A stretch of DNA of 64,000 nt from Pseudomonas sp. MAG733B (GTDB lineage Bacteria > Pseudomonadota > Gammaproteobacteria > Pseudomonadales > Pseudomonadaceae), in assembly GCF_036884845.1 (NCBI RefSeq), contig NZ_CP145732.1, positions 6,076,001 to 6,140,000 on the forward strand. Reading direction: 5' to 3'. Numbering within the stretch: the first letter of the stretch is position 1; every line of letters starts with the position of its first letter. The notes below the pieces were generated by a model that saw nothing but the letters and a program-made list of their open reading frames with translations, ran no database searches and was not told the origin of the DNA. The translations under genes were made by a program, and so were the position numbers. Below are positions 29,729 through 43,396 of this stretch, in pieces.

Positions 29729-31095
29729 TAATGTTTCTCCAGGCTGGTCCCGCACAAAGCGGCGACGATGTTTTCCATCGCGGCGCTGCGCGAGCCCTTG
29801 ATCAAAATGGTGGTGTTTGTGTCTTGCTCGGCGCCCAGGGCCTTGATCAGTTCAGCCTGCGTGCTGAAGTGAAAAGCCTGTGGACCGAAGGCGTTGGCGG
29901 CGTGAACCATCATGGGTCCGACGGCGTACAGCGCGGAAACCTTGCCACGGGCGTACTCGCCCACGTCGCGATGCCCCTGCTCCGCCCAATCGCCCAACTC
30001 GCCGATATCCCCGAGCACCAGAACGGTGCGTCCGGAAAAGCCGGCGAGTATATCAACGGCGGCGCACATCGAGGTGGGGTTTGCGTTGTAAGTGTCATCG
30101 ATCACGCGCATGCCGTTGGTCGCCAGTTGCGCAACGGTACGACCCTTGACCGGTTGCACTGCGCCGAGGCCGGTGGCGATGCCGAACAGCGACACACCCA
30201 ACGCATGGGCAGCCGCCGCAGCGGCCATGGCATTAGCCACGTTGTGGGTGCCGAGCAGGTTCAATTGCACGCGCTCCACACCTTCGGGGCTGTGCAGATT
30301 GAACGCCGGGCAACCGCGCGCATCGGTGGCCAGGTCGCTGCCGTAGAAGTCAGCGCTGGTGTTGCTCAAGGCGAACGTCAGCACTTTGCGATCACCGGCG
30401 CGCGTCTTCCAGATACCGAATGCCTTGTCGTCGAGATTGAGAACGGCGACGCCATCGGCCTCCAGCCCTTCAATAATCTCGCCCTTGGCTTCGACGATTT
30501 TTTCCGGCCCGCCGAACTCGCCAACGTGGGCGGTCCCGGCATTGTTGAGAATGGCCACGTGGGGTTTGGTCATGGCCACGGTGTAGGCAATTTCACCCAG
30601 GCGCGAGGCACCCAGTTCGATCACGGCGGCGGTATGCTCCGGCGCCAGTTCGAGCAGGGTCAGCGGAACGCCGAGGTCATTATTCAGATTGCCACGGGTC
30701 GCCAGCACCGGACCGCGCGTGCGCAGGATGCTCGCGAGCATTTCCTTGACTGTGGTCTTGCCGCTGGAACCGGTGACCGCTGCGACCTGATGCGTGAAGG
30801 CTTTGCGGTTCAGCGCGCCCAACTGGCCGAGTGCCTGACGGGTATCGCTGACCAGCAATTGCAGCAGTGTGCTGTCGGCCACTTCACGCTCGACCAATGC
30901 CGCCACGGCGCCCTTGGCCGCCACGTCATTGAGGTAGTCATGACCATCGAAGCGCGGACCGGCCAAGGCAATGAACAGCTGACCCGGTTTGATCGCACGG
31001 CTGTCGATGCTGACACCGTCGAAGCTGGCATCGGCAGAAATCAGGCGGGCATTCAGCGCGCCGGCCAGATCACTCAGTTTCAAGGCTTTAAGCAC
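29728..31095 (-). CDS. murF: MurF, UDP-MurNAc-tripeptide--D-Ala-D-Ala ligase
   Basis: A 455-residue Mur ligase that attaches D-Ala-D-Ala. Seen are the ATP loop [14 protein letters not shown], the N-terminal [16 protein letters not shown] and the C-terminal [13 protein letters not shown]. It overlaps murE by 8 bases and mraY by one. Confidence 0.98.
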   Translation of the reverse strand: MLKALKLSDLAGALNARLISADASFDGVSIDSRAIKPGQLFIALAGPRFDGHDYLNDVAAKGAVAALVEREVADSTLLQLLVSDTRQALGQLGALNRKAFTHQVAAVTGSSGKTTVKEMLASILRTRGPVLATRGNLNNDLGVPLTLLELAPEHTAAVIELGASRLGEIAYTVAMTKPHVAILNNAGTAHVGEFGGPEKIVEAKGEIIEGLEADGVAVLNLDDKAFGIWKTRAGDRKVLTFALSNTSADFYGSDLATDARGCPAFNLHSPEGVERVQLNLLGTHNVANAMAAAAAAHALGVSLFGIATGLGAVQPVKGRTVAQLATNGMRVIDDTYNANPTSMCAAVDILAGFSGRTVLVLGDIGELGDWAEQGHRDVGEYARGKVSALYAVGPMMVHAANAFGPQAFHFSTQAELIKALGAEQDTNTTILIKGSRSAAMENIVAALCGTSLEKH

Positions 31096-32550
31096 GGGCC
31101 ACCTCCCACGCGGTCAGGGCATGATCAGCCTCGACCAGATCGGAGAAGGCGTGGCGTTCGCCATTGATTTCCTGATAGTCCTCGTGACCTTTGCCGGCCA
31201 ACACGATCACGTCGTCCGCCGACGCACTCGCGATCAACTGGGCAATCGCCTGGCCACGGCCAGCGACGAAGGTGACTTTATCCACAGCCGTGAAACCGGC
31301 GCGGATGTCGTCAAAAATCACTGAAGGATCTTCGGTGCGAGGATTGTCGTCGGTGACCAGCACGCCGTCGGCCAGACGCTCGACCACTTCCGCCATCAGC
31401 GGACGCTTGCCGCGATCGCGGTCGCCGCCACAGCCGAACAGGCACAGCAACCGACCTTTTACGTGCGGACGCAATGCCGTCAGAACTTTTTCCAGAGCAT
31501 CCGGGGTGTGAGCGTAATCGACCACCACCAACGGTTGAGTACCACCACCGAGGCGCTGCATGCGACCCGCCGGGCCTTCGAGTTTCGGCAGTACCTTGAG
31601 AATTTCGTCCAGCGCGTAATCCAGACCGAGCAAAGCGCCGACCGCTGCCAGTACGTTGCTCAGATTAAAACGACCGAGCAAGGTGCTGCGCAAATGGTGC
31701 TCGCCCTGCGGCGTGACCAGCGTGGCGCGCACGCCTTCGTCGTCGAACTGCGCTTCGCGGCAATAGAGATAGGCGCTGCTGTCGAGCAGGCTGTAGGAGA
31801 TCAGCCGCGATTCACGTTTTTCGGCGGCCAGTTGCCGGCCGAAATCGTCGTCGAGGTTCACCACCCGGCACTTCAAATCGTTCCAGGCAAAAAGCTTGGC
31901 CTTGGCTTCGCCATAAGCCTGCATGGTGCCGTGATAGTCCAGATGATCGCGGGACAGGTTGGTCATCACCGCCACATCAAACGCCAGTGCGGTAACACGG
32001 CCCTGATCCAGACCATGGGACGACACTTCCATGGCGACCGCTTTGGCACCGGCCTTTTTCAGATCGCCCAGGGTCGCTTGCACGGCAATCGGATTCGGCG
32101 TGGTGTGCAGGCCGCTTTCCAGCGCGCCGTAGAAACCGGAGCCGAGCGTGCCGACGATGCCGCAGTGCTGACCGAGCAGGTCCAGCGCCTGGGCAACCAG
32201 TTGGGTCACGCTGGTCTTGCCGTTGGTGCCAGTCACGCCCACCAGGTTCAGGTGATGACTCGGCTCGCCATAAAAACGCCCGGCGATGTCCGACAACTGG
32301 GCCGCCAGGCCTTTGACCGGAATCAATGGCACGTCAGTGATCGGCAGCACAGTGGCGCCTTCCACTTCATAAGCCACGGCAGACGCGCCGCGCGCCAGTG
32401 CATCGGCGATGTGTGCACGGCCATCGAATTTGCCGCCCGGCACCGCCAGGAACAGGTCCCCGGCACGTACGTTGCGACTGTCCAGTGCCAATTCACGGAT
32501 CAACAGATCGTGGCCGGCGTGGGGGAATATCTTGTTCAGACTTAATGACA

Positions 32551-32551
<1 letters not shown>
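31088..32551 (-). CDS. murE: MurE, UDP-MurNAc-L-Ala-D-Glu--meso-DAP ligase
   Basis: A 487-residue Mur ligase. The ATP loop is GVTGTNGKTSVTQL. The motif DNPR in TDDNPRTEDP is the determinant for meso-diaminopimelate rather than lysine, as expected in a Gram-negative. Its ATG shares one base with the ftsI stop (TGATG). Confidence 0.98.
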
Positions 32552-34579
<2,028 letters not shown>

Positions 34580-34583
<4 letters not shown>

Positions 34584-35527
34584 CGCAGCTTCTCCGCCAC
34601 ACGCATGACAGCGCTACGCGAACGTGGGTTGGCTTTGAGTTCGGCGTCGGAGGCCGTCTGCGCTTTGCCATGGACTTTGATTTTCGGTTCGAAGGCGACG
34701 TGCCGAACCGGCAGGTTGCGCGGCAGGTTGTCGGCTTCACCCTTCACCAGCTTGCGCATGAACAATTTGACGATGCGGTCTTCAAGCGAGTGGAAGCTGA
34801 TCACCACCAGGCGACCGCCCACTTCCAGGCATTCCAGCGCGGCTTCGAGGCCGGTTTCCAGATCGCCCAGTTCGTTGTTGACGTGAATACGCAGGCCCTG
34901 GAACGCACGGGTCGCAGGGTTCTTGCCCTTTTCCCACGCAGGGTTGGCGACTTTCAACACTTCAGCCAGATCGGCGGTACGCTCGAACGGCTTGATGTCA
35001 CGACGCTCGGCCACGGCACGGGCCATGCGACCGGAAAAACGCTCTTCGCCGTATTCCTTGAACACCCGGGCGATTTCTTCCGCGGGCGCGGTGTTGACGA
35101 ACTCGGCCGCACTGATTCCGCGGGACGGGTCCATGCGCATGTCGAGCGGGCCATCGTTGAGGAAACTGAAGCCGCGTTCAGGATCGTCGAGCTGCGGCGA
35201 AGACACGCCAAGATCCAGCAAAATGCCACTGACCTTGCCGTGCAGACCGCGCTCGGCCACTTCGGATCCGAGTTCGGCAAAGCTACGCTGCACAACGACA
35301 AAGCGGCCGTCTTCGGCCGCTAGCGTCTGCCCGGTGGCAATCGCTTGAGGATCCTTGTCGAATCCCAGCAACCGGCCATCTGGACCGAGCTGGCTGAGGA
35401 TCAACCGGCTATGCCCGCCGCGCCCGAACGTGCCATCCAGATAGCAGCCATCAGGACGTACGGCGAGAGCCTCGACGGCTTCGTCAAGCAGTACGGTGAT
35501 GTGGTTAAAGCCGCTATCAATAGTCAC
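34580..35527 (-). CDS. rsmH: RsmH (MraW), 16S rRNA m4C1402 methyltransferase
   Basis: A 315-residue SAM-dependent methyltransferase that N4-methylates C1402 of 16S rRNA. Seen are [13 protein letters not shown], the SAM loop [36 protein letters not shown] and [14 protein letters not shown]. The GTG start overlaps the mraZ stop (GTGA). Together with RsmI, encoded nearby at 36.8 kb, it would produce m4Cm1402. Confidence 0.97.
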
Positions 35528-35979
35528 AGGATCAAATCACGCAGTTCGTCAGGCATGGCGCCCGGTTGTTGAATAGCAGCCAGGTCAGCGGCAGCAACCG
35601 CATCCCAGGCATCCTCGTCCCACAATTGGAACTTGTTCAGTTGGCCTACCAACATCGCGCGCTTATCCAACTTGGCATATTCACGAAGACGCGGTGGAAC
35701 CAGAAAACGACCACTGCCATCGAGCTCGAGGTCGACGGCATTACCAATCAGTAAACGTTGCAGGCGGCGGTTCTCTTCGCGAAGCGAAGGCAGTGCGCGC
35801 AGTTTGGTTTCAATAATTTCCCACTCATCGAGGGGGTAAACACACAAACACGGATCAACGGCATCAATTGTGACGATCAACTGACCGGAACTACGCGAAA
35901 CGAGCTCGTCACGGTACCGGCTCGGCATGGCGAGACGGCCCTTTGCATCGAGACTGATAGCGTTGGCTCCGCGAAACAC
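35524..35979 (-). CDS. mraZ: MraZ, transcriptional regulator of the dcw cluster
   Basis: A 151-residue protein with two SpoVT/AbrB-like beta-hairpin domains, beginning [20 protein letters not shown] and repeated at [18 protein letters not shown]. It forms rings that bind spaced TGGG-type boxes upstream of its own gene and represses the cluster. The codon at 35979 is GTG, with GGAGAAA upstream. Three matching boxes lie 42-71 bases upstream of this start. Confidence 0.96.
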   Translation of the reverse strand: MFRGANAISLDAKGRLAMPSRYRDELVSRSSGQLIVTIDAVDPCLCVYPLDEWEIIETKLRALPSLREENRRLQRLLIGNAVDLELDGSGRFLVPPRLREYAKLDKRAMLVGQLNKFQLWDEDAWDAVAAADLAAIQQPGAMPDELRDLIL

Positions 35980-36020
35980 GTCAGCGTTTCTCCAAATTCT
36001 AGCGTTTTGAGTTCAAAAAA

Positions 36021-36050
36021 CCCACTTCATGCCACTTTCCGCCACTTGCG
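36021..36050 (-). promoter_or_regulatory. MraZ operator: three 10-base direct repeats
   Basis: On the minus strand three units in a row read CGCAAGTGGC, GGAAAGTGGC and ATGAAGTGGG, each with AAGTGG at exactly 10-base spacing. This is the known MraZ box arrangement. The boxes lie just downstream of the -10, within the initially transcribed region, which fits repression. Confidence 0.85.
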
Positions 36051-36053
36051 CAC

Positions 36054-36083
36054 ACTATAGGAATGCGCCCACCACACCGTCAA
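36054..36083 (-). promoter_or_regulatory. Sigma-70 promoter of the dcw cluster
   Basis: On the minus strand TTGACG (36078-36083) and TATAGT (36054-36059) are separated by 18 bases. Each hexamer matches the consensus at five of six positions. The promoter is followed directly by the MraZ boxes. Confidence 0.8.
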
Positions 36084-36331
36084 GGCGCGGATTAAAGGAA
36101 AACCCTTACAGAACTGAGATTTAGGAGCATAAAAGGAGGGGTAACGAGAATTCGGCAGGTGAAACTGCCCGATAACTTGAATCAGCACAGACGGCTGCGT
36201 TCGGAAGTTAAAGTAATTTATTAAGAGTAAGATTTTTTCGGTATTACAACAGGGGTTCTGCAGATGATTGTGTAAGAAGGGAAATTGCTATCACCGCCCC
36301 CTGCTCAATGATTTAAGCAGAGGAGAGAAAA

Positions 36332-36687
36332 AGGTGGAGAGTCGATCTGTAAGCCGGGTTCTGTCTTGAACAGTCATTCGTCTACGATGGCCATCACTGG
36401 ACATCTTTAGCAACCTACCCGGTCCCAGCGCGGGCCACGCCTTGGGACCCTATTTGGTCTTGCTCCAAGTGGGGTTTACCTAGCCACGAACTGTTGCCAG
36501 ACGTGCGGTGCGCTCTTACCGCACCTTTTCACCCTTACCGGCGCCGAAGCGCTTAGGCGGTTATTTTCTGTGGCACTTTCCGTAGGCTCACGCCTCCCAG
36601 GCATTACCTGGCACTTCGCCCTATGGAGCCCGGACTTTCCTCCCCCCCCTAATTTTCATAGAGGGCAGCGACTGTCCGATCGACTCT
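36332..36687 (-). ncRNA. rnpB: RNase P RNA (M1 RNA), bacterial type A
   Basis: About 355 bases. The 5' end AGAGTCGATCGGACAG and the 3' end AGATCGACTCTCCACC pair to form helix P1. Internal universal landmarks are seen on the minus strand: GAGGAAAGTCCGGGCTCC, GCCTACGGAAAGTGCCACAG, GGTAAGGGTGAAAAGGTGCG and AACCCGGCTTACAG near the 3' end. This is the catalytic RNA that matures tRNA 5' ends. A short T run after the 3' end (CTTTTTCTCT) probably contributes to termination. Ends are estimated to within a few bases. Confidence 0.96.
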
Positions 36688-36696
36688 CCGCCGCGA

Positions 36697-36725
36697 AGGT
36701 TAACGGCAGAGCGCCCGAAGAACAA
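36697..36725 (-). promoter_or_regulatory. Possible rnpB promoter
   Basis: On the minus strand TTGTTC and TAACCT are separated by 17 bases, and the -10 ends 9 bases before the predicted rnpB 5' end. Hexamer matches are weak (three of six each), so the call rests mainly on position. Confidence 0.35.
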
Positions 36726-36762
36726 GCGCTAAACGCCTTTGAGCATGCCTATGCGTCGGGTT

Positions 36763-37635
36763 TTACTCGCTTTTCTGTTTATCCAGCGCGACCTGATAAA
36801 GAACATTCTTACGCTCGCCGGTAATTTGCGCTGCCAATGCCGCGGCACGCTTGAGCGGCATTTCTTCGAGCAACAGATTCAGAATGCGCATCGCCTCACT
36901 GCTGACCGCATCTTCGGACTCAGGCGCGGTCCAGCCCGACACCAATACCACGCATTCACCGCGCTGCTGATTGCTGTCCGACTCGACGAACTGGCGCAAT
37001 TCGGCCAGGGGCAAGCCCTTGAGGGTTTCGAACGTCTTGGTCAGTTCGCGAGCCAGCAATGCCGGACGCTCGGCGCCGAACACCAGCTCCATATCCTGCA
37101 GACATTCAAGGATGCGGTGCGGGGCTTCGTAAAAGATCAGCGTGCGCGGCTCTTCCTTTATCGCCTCGAGACGAGCGCGTCGTCCCACCGCCTTGGCCGG
37201 CAGAAAACCTTCGAAGATAAAACGGTCCGACGGCAACCCGGCTGCCGACAATGCCGCGATCAACGCGCAGGCACCCGGCACCGGCACCACATTGATCCCG
37301 GCAGCGCGGGCCTGGCGCACCAGGTGATAACCCGGATCGGAAATCAGCGGCGTCCCGGCATCGGAGATCAACGCCACACTGTCGCCGGCGAGGAGACGGG
37401 TAATGAAACGACTGCCTTCATCGCGCTCATTGTGCTCATGGCAAGCTGCCAGCGGCGTCTGGATACCGAAGTGCTGCATCAAACGCTGTGAATGGCGGGT
37501 GTCCTCGGCGGCGATCAACGCGACATCGCGCAGGATTTTCAGCGCACGCGCACTGATGTCGTCCAGGTTGCCGATGGGCGTCGCCACCACATAAAGCGAG
37601 CCAGCAGCGGAATTCAAAGCACCTGGAGCAGTCAA
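36763..37635 (-). CDS. rsmI: RsmI, 16S rRNA 2'-O-ribose C1402 methyltransferase
   Basis: A ~290-residue tetrapyrrole-methylase-fold enzyme. Seen are SLYVVATPIGNLDDIS, IAAEDTRHSQRLMQHF, ALISDAGTPLISDPGYHLV and TLIFYEAPHRILECL. It 2'-O-methylates C1402 of 16S rRNA. I choose a TTG start at 37635 because GAGG lies about 7 bases upstream and the reading LTAPGALNSAAGSLYVV fits the family. A GTG 9 bases further upstream is an alternative. Divergent from lpoA across 208 bases. Confidence 0.93.
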   Translation of the reverse strand: MTAPGALNSAAGSLYVVATPIGNLDDISARALKILRDVALIAAEDTRHSQRLMQHFGIQTPLAACHEHNERDEGSRFITRLLAGDSVALISDAGTPLISDPGYHLVRQARAAGINVVPVPGACALIAALSAAGLPSDRFIFEGFLPAKAVGRRARLEAIKEEPRTLIFYEAPHRILECLQDMELVFGAERPALLARELTKTFETLKGLPLAELRQFVESDSNQQRGECVVLVSGWTAPESEDAVSSEAMRILNLLLEEMPLKRAAALAAQITGERKNVLYQVALDKQKSE

Positions 37636-37843
37636 AGCGCACACCTCATGATCGATAAAGCCGCCATTGTAACGCGTCGCGACGCTCGCGATACGCGCAA
37701 GCAGCACTCGGTTTTGCAGCCGTTTTTGCCGCACCGCAACATTTTCACCAGCTAAATTGATCGATTGATGCCAGTAACATCGCGCCCCGGCCAGTGCTTG
37801 GGTACAATTCCACGCTAATTTGATCGAGTATCAGGAACACTAC

Positions 37844-39654
37844 ATGATCGCTTGCCTGCGGCTGTTCACTGCCCTCTGCCTCGCTGCCTTGCTGGCGGCT
37901 TGCGCCAGCTCGCCCTCCTCCAGCCTTGGCGAACTTCCACGGACCCCGGATGCCAGTATCGAGCAACTGCTCGAGAAGGCCGCCCAAAGCAAATCGCCAG
38001 AAGACGCCGCCCTGTTGCGCCTGAGCGCAGCAGACCTGGCCTACCGTCAGGGCAATGCCGCCCAGTCCGCGCAAATCCTGCAACAAGTGCCCGTGGAGCA
38101 ACTCAAGCCCGGCCAGCAGGTATTTGCCAGCACACTGGCCGCAGAGCTGGCCATGACCCGCAATCAGCCGAAAGCTGCGCTGACCGCTTTGAGTCATCCA
38201 AGCATGCAGCGCCTGGGCGAATTGCCGGAAGAGCAACAGATCCGCACCGGCACCGTTCGCGCTCGCGCCCTTGAAGCCGATGGCCAGACACTGGCCGCCG
38301 CAAAGGAACGCATCTTTATCGCGCCGATGCTCAAAGGTGAAGCCGCCAGCAAAAACCACGAAGCGATCTGGGCACTGATCGCTTCACTGCCGACCGACCA
38401 ATTGCAGCCAAACACCACTGACGACCTCGGCGGCTGGATGGGCCTGGCGCTGGCGGTGAAAACTGCTGGCACTCTGGAGCAGCAGCAGGCCGCCATCGAC
38501 AACTGGCGCAAGCAGAATCCAAAACACCCGGCCGCCGTTGAACTGCCGCTGCCACTGACCAAGCTCAAGGAACTGGCCAGCCAGCCCCTGAGCAAGATCG
38601 CCCTGCTGCTGCCACAGGACGGGCCGCTGGCTTCGGTCGGCAAGGCGCTTCGCGAAGGTTTCATGGCCGCGCACTACCAGGCACAACAAGCCGGACAGAA
38701 GCCGCCAGCCATCGAGTTCTATGACAGCTCGCGCCTGACGTCCATGGACGAGTTCTATCGCAAGGCCCAGGCCGATGGCGTGCAACTGGTGGTCGGCCCA
38801 CTGGAGAAGCCGCTGGTCAAACAGCTGAGCACTCGCCCGCAATTGCCGATCACCACCTTGGCGCTGAACTACAGCGAAGGCGATCAAGGTCCGGCGCAAC
38901 TGTTCCAGTTTGGTCTGGCCGCAGAAGACGAAGCCCGTGAAGTGTCCCGCCGCGCTCGCGCCGACGGCCTGCATCGCGCAGCCATCATGGTGCCGAAAGG
39001 CGAATGGGGCGACCGCGTACTTCGGGCGTTCAGCCAGGATTGGCAAGCGAACGGCGGCAGCATTGTCGCCACCGAACGCGTCGACCAACCGGTTCAACTG
39101 GCCCAGCAGATTGCCGACATGTTCCAGCTGCGCCAGAGCGAAGGTCGCGCCAAGAGCCTGCAAAGCACGGTCGGCTCGCAAGTCGCCGCCCAGCCTTCGC
39201 GTCGCCAGGACATCGAATTCATCTTCCTGGCCGCCACGCCACAACAGGCGCAACAGATCAAACCGACCCTGAACTTCCAGTACGCGGGTGACGTGCCGGT
39301 CTACGCCACTTCCCACGTGTTCAGCGCCAGCGGCGACGTAAACCAGTACAACGACATGAACGGCATTCGCTTCTGCGAAACCCCATGGCTGCTGGATGCC
39401 AATGATCCCCTGCGCCAACAAGTCACGGCTCAATGGCCGCAAGCGGCCGGCAGCCTGGGTCGTTTGTACGCAATGGGCGTCGACGCCTATCGCCTGGCGC
39501 CACGCCTGGGACAACTCAAGGCCCTGCCGGACAGCCGCATCGAAGGCCAGTCGGGCAGCCTGAGCATGACCCAGAACCAGCGCGTCGTGCGGCAGTTGCC
39601 ATGGGCCGAGTTCGTCAACGGTCAGGTTCAACGCCTGCCGAACACACCTCGCTG

Positions 39655-39655
<1 letters not shown>
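37844..39655 (+). CDS. lpoA: LpoA-like penicillin-binding protein activator lipoprotein
   Basis: A 603-residue outer membrane lipoprotein with lipobox LAAC (Cys20). The N-terminal TPR-like helical domain covers about 35-260, and the C-terminal domain (~280-600) has the periplasmic binding-protein fold (KIALLLPQDGPLASVGKALR, VVGPLEKPLVKQL). In E. coli LpoA reaches through the wall to stimulate PBP1A. AGGAAC lies 8 bases before the ATG; an upstream in-frame ATG is rejected because it would spoil the signal peptide. The next gene overlaps its stop by one base. Confidence 0.93.
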
Positions 39656-41287
<1,632 letters not shown>

Positions 41288-41295
41288 TCCCACTT

Positions 41296-41365
41296 CTGCA
41301 GGAGCACAGCTTGCTGGCGATAGCGCCCTGAAGATCGCCATCGCCAGCAAGCTGTGCTCCTACAG
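41296..41365. repeat. REPIN, GAGCACAGCTTGCTGGCGAT type
   Basis: Inverted arms (ctgcaggagcacagcttgct and its copy ending at 41365, with one mismatch) enclose a short loop. It lies between dolP and the bidirectional terminator. Confidence 0.88.
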
Positions 41366-41382
41366 GACGAATCAGCAGACAC

Positions 41383-41415
41383 AAAAAAGGCGATCCATTC
41401 GGATCGCCTTTTTTA
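41383..41415. terminator. Bidirectional terminator between dolP and sspB
   Basis: The stem ggcgatcc / ggatcgcc with loop attc has six A residues on one side and six T on the other, so it can work for both convergent units. Confidence 0.92.
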
Positions 41416-41829
41416 TTACTTCACCACCTTCAAACTTGGCCGTCCGCTTGGCCGCGGCGGCTCGCTGTCCGGTGGCGGAAGATCATCATCCGGCTCGATG
41501 TCGTCGTCTTCGCCCATAGGCGATTCCAGATCAAACACCATGCCCTGACCGTTCTCCCGGGCGTAGATCCCCAGGATCGATGCGATAGGCACGTACAGCG
41601 TATGCGGCACACCACCGAAGCGGCCTTCGAAGCTCACCGCGTCGTTGTCCATGTGCAAATGACGCACGGCTTGCGGCGATACGTTCAGGACAATCTGCCC
41701 GTCACTGGCAAAACCCTGCGGCACCTGTACCGAGGGATACTCGGAGTTGACCAGCATGTGCGGGGTGCAATCGTTATCAACAATCCACTCGTAGAGCGCG
41801 CGGACCAGATAAGGTCGACTGGAGTTCAT
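41416..41829 (-). CDS. sspB: SspB, ClpXP protease specificity-enhancing factor
   Basis: A 137-residue adaptor with an N-terminal substrate-binding domain (MNSSRPYLVRALYEWIVDNDC, QIVLNVSPQAVRHLHMDN). A flexible acidic/Pro linker (PMGEDDDIEPDDDLPPP) leads to a C-terminal ClpX-docking peptide ending RPSLKVVK. It delivers ssrA-tagged proteins to ClpXP. It follows sspA by 16 bases. Confidence 0.96.
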   Translation of the reverse strand: MNSSRPYLVRALYEWIVDNDCTPHMLVNSEYPSVQVPQGFASDGQIVLNVSPQAVRHLHMDNDAVSFEGRFGGVPHTLYVPIASILGIYARENGQGMVFDLESPMGEDDDIEPDDDLPPPDSEPPRPSGRPSLKVVK

Positions 41830-41845
41830 AGCGGCTCCTTAAGCC

Positions 41846-42463
41846 TTAGCGCATATCGCGTTCGACACCAGACAGACTCGCCTGGAAAGCCTCACGCGCA
41901 AACTGGCGCTCCATGTAATCAAGCAGCGGCTTGGCAGGCCGCGGCAGTTCTATACCTAGAATCGGCAATCGCCAGAGTATTGGCAATAGGCAGCAATCCA
42001 CCAGGCTTTGTTCCTCACTGAGGAAAAACGGCTTGTCGGCGAACAACGGCGACACGCCAGTCAGGCTTTCACGCAACTCTTTACGCGCCACGACGCGAGC
42101 GGCTTCCTTGGTCCGCGAATCCAGGATCAGATCCACCAGACCACACCAGTCGCGCTGGATACGGTGTATCAACAGACGACTGTTGGCACGCGCCACCGGA
42201 TAAACCGGCAGGAGTGGCGGGTGCGGGTAACGCTCATCCAGGTATTCCATCACCACCGTAGATTCCCACAACGCCAGGTCACGATCGACCAGGGTGGGCA
42301 AACTGCCGTAAGGGTTCACTTCGATCAGTTTAGGCGGCTGGCGGCCAGCTTCCACGTAAATGATCTCGGCGCTGACACCCTTCTCTGCCAGTACGATTCG
42401 CACTCGGTGGGAATAGTGGTCGGCGGGGTCGGAGTAACAGGCCAACCGATTGGTCACGCCCAT
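41846..42463 (-). CDS. sspA: SspA, stringent starvation protein A
   Basis: A 205-residue GST-fold protein that binds RNA polymerase and modulates stationary-phase and virulence transcription. A thioredoxin-like N-terminal domain ([41 protein letters not shown]) is followed by an all-helical C-terminal domain. The catalytic GST residues are not conserved, as usual for SspA. GAGGAGG stands 6 bases before the ATG. First gene of the sspAB pair. Confidence 0.96.
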   Translation of the reverse strand: MGVTNRLACYSDPADHYSHRVRIVLAEKGVSAEIIYVEAGRQPPKLIEVNPYGSLPTLVDRDLALWESTVVMEYLDERYPHPPLLPVYPVARANSRLLIHRIQRDWCGLVDLILDSRTKEAARVVARKELRESLTGVSPLFADKPFFLSEEQSLVDCCLLPILWRLPILGIELPRPAKPLLDYMERQFAREAFQASLSGVERDMR

Positions 42464-42613
42464 GGCGGTCCTCCTCGCTTGTAGAAATTATCGTAAGCGG
42501 AAAAACGAGCGCGCCCAGAGGACGCCTCCCGTAACGCCTGGAAGACCAGGCTCGTTACACTTTCAGAGGCGCCCTTGGGCGCGCGCGATTAACAGCAATT
42601 GCTTGAAGCTTTA

Positions 42614-43396
42614 TCAGTGCACGTCTTTCCAGTATTCACGCTTGAGCAAGTAAGCGAATACGAAGAAGAACGCGAGGTACAGCAATACATACGTACCGAT
42701 GCGCTGATGTTGCAGCTTAACCGGGTTAGCCGAGTAAGCCAGGAAGGTTACCAGATTCTTGACCTTCTCATCGAACTGCTCTTCGGTCAAAGCACCGCTT
42801 TTCGGCACGATGGTCAGCTGATCGCACGCTTCATGGGTCAGCGGCGTACCGGTCAGCGGGTCATATTGCTTCTTGCCGTCTTCGACGATCTGAACCTGTT
42901 TGCAACCGACAACCTGACGACCTTGCAGGCCGACCAGCACGTTCGGCATACCGACGTTCGGGAAGACCTTGTTGTTCACGCCCCAAGGACGCGACGGATC
43001 TTCATAGAACGACTTCAGGTAACCATAGAGCCAGTCGGTACCGCGAACGCGAGCAACCAGGGTCAGGTCGGGTGGTGCCGCACCGAACCAGGTCTTGGCG
43101 TCAGCCGGCTGCATGCCGATGCTCATGTGGTCGCCGATCTTGGCGCCGGTGAACACCAGCTTCTCAAGCATCAACTCGTGAGGAATGCCCAGGTCATCGG
43201 CAACACGCTCATACCGCTGGAACTTGGCACTGTGGCAACCCATGCAATAGTTGGCGAACGTACGTGCGCCATCCTGCATGGCAGCCTTGTCGGAAACGTC
43301 GATGTCGACTTTTTCCAGCTCGGGACCACCGTGTTCAGCAGCAAAAGCGAATACCGGCAGTGCGGCAAGCATCAATACAGCAAATAGTTTTTTCAT
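42614..43396 (-). CDS. petC: Cytochrome c1 of the bc1 complex
   Basis: A 260-residue protein with a signal peptide (cleavage after AFA, ~20), the haem c motif CMGCH and a C-terminal membrane anchor (about 235-254) ending YLLKREYWKDVH. The axial Met is probably in the MPNVL region. It accepts electrons from the Rieske protein and passes them to soluble cytochrome c. Its ATG shares one base with the petB stop (TGATG). Confidence 0.97.
   Translation of the reverse strand: MKKLFAVLMLAALPVFAFAAEHGGPELEKVDIDVSDKAAMQDGARTFANYCMGCHSAKFQRYERVADDLGIPHELMLEKLVFTGAKIGDHMSIGMQPADAKTWFGAAPPDLTLVARVRGTDWLYGYLKSFYEDPSRPWGVNNKVFPNVGMPNVLVGLQGRQVVGCKQVQIVEDGKKQYDPLTGTPLTHEACDQLTIVPKSGALTEEQFDEKVKNLVTFLAYSANPVKLQHQRIGTYVLLYLAFFFVFAYLLKREYWKDVH

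Noticed and set aside
42569..42590. Hairpin gcgccc-ttg-ggcgc downstream of petC as a terminator
   Set aside because: The stem is short and no T run follows on the minus strand, so it was not listed.
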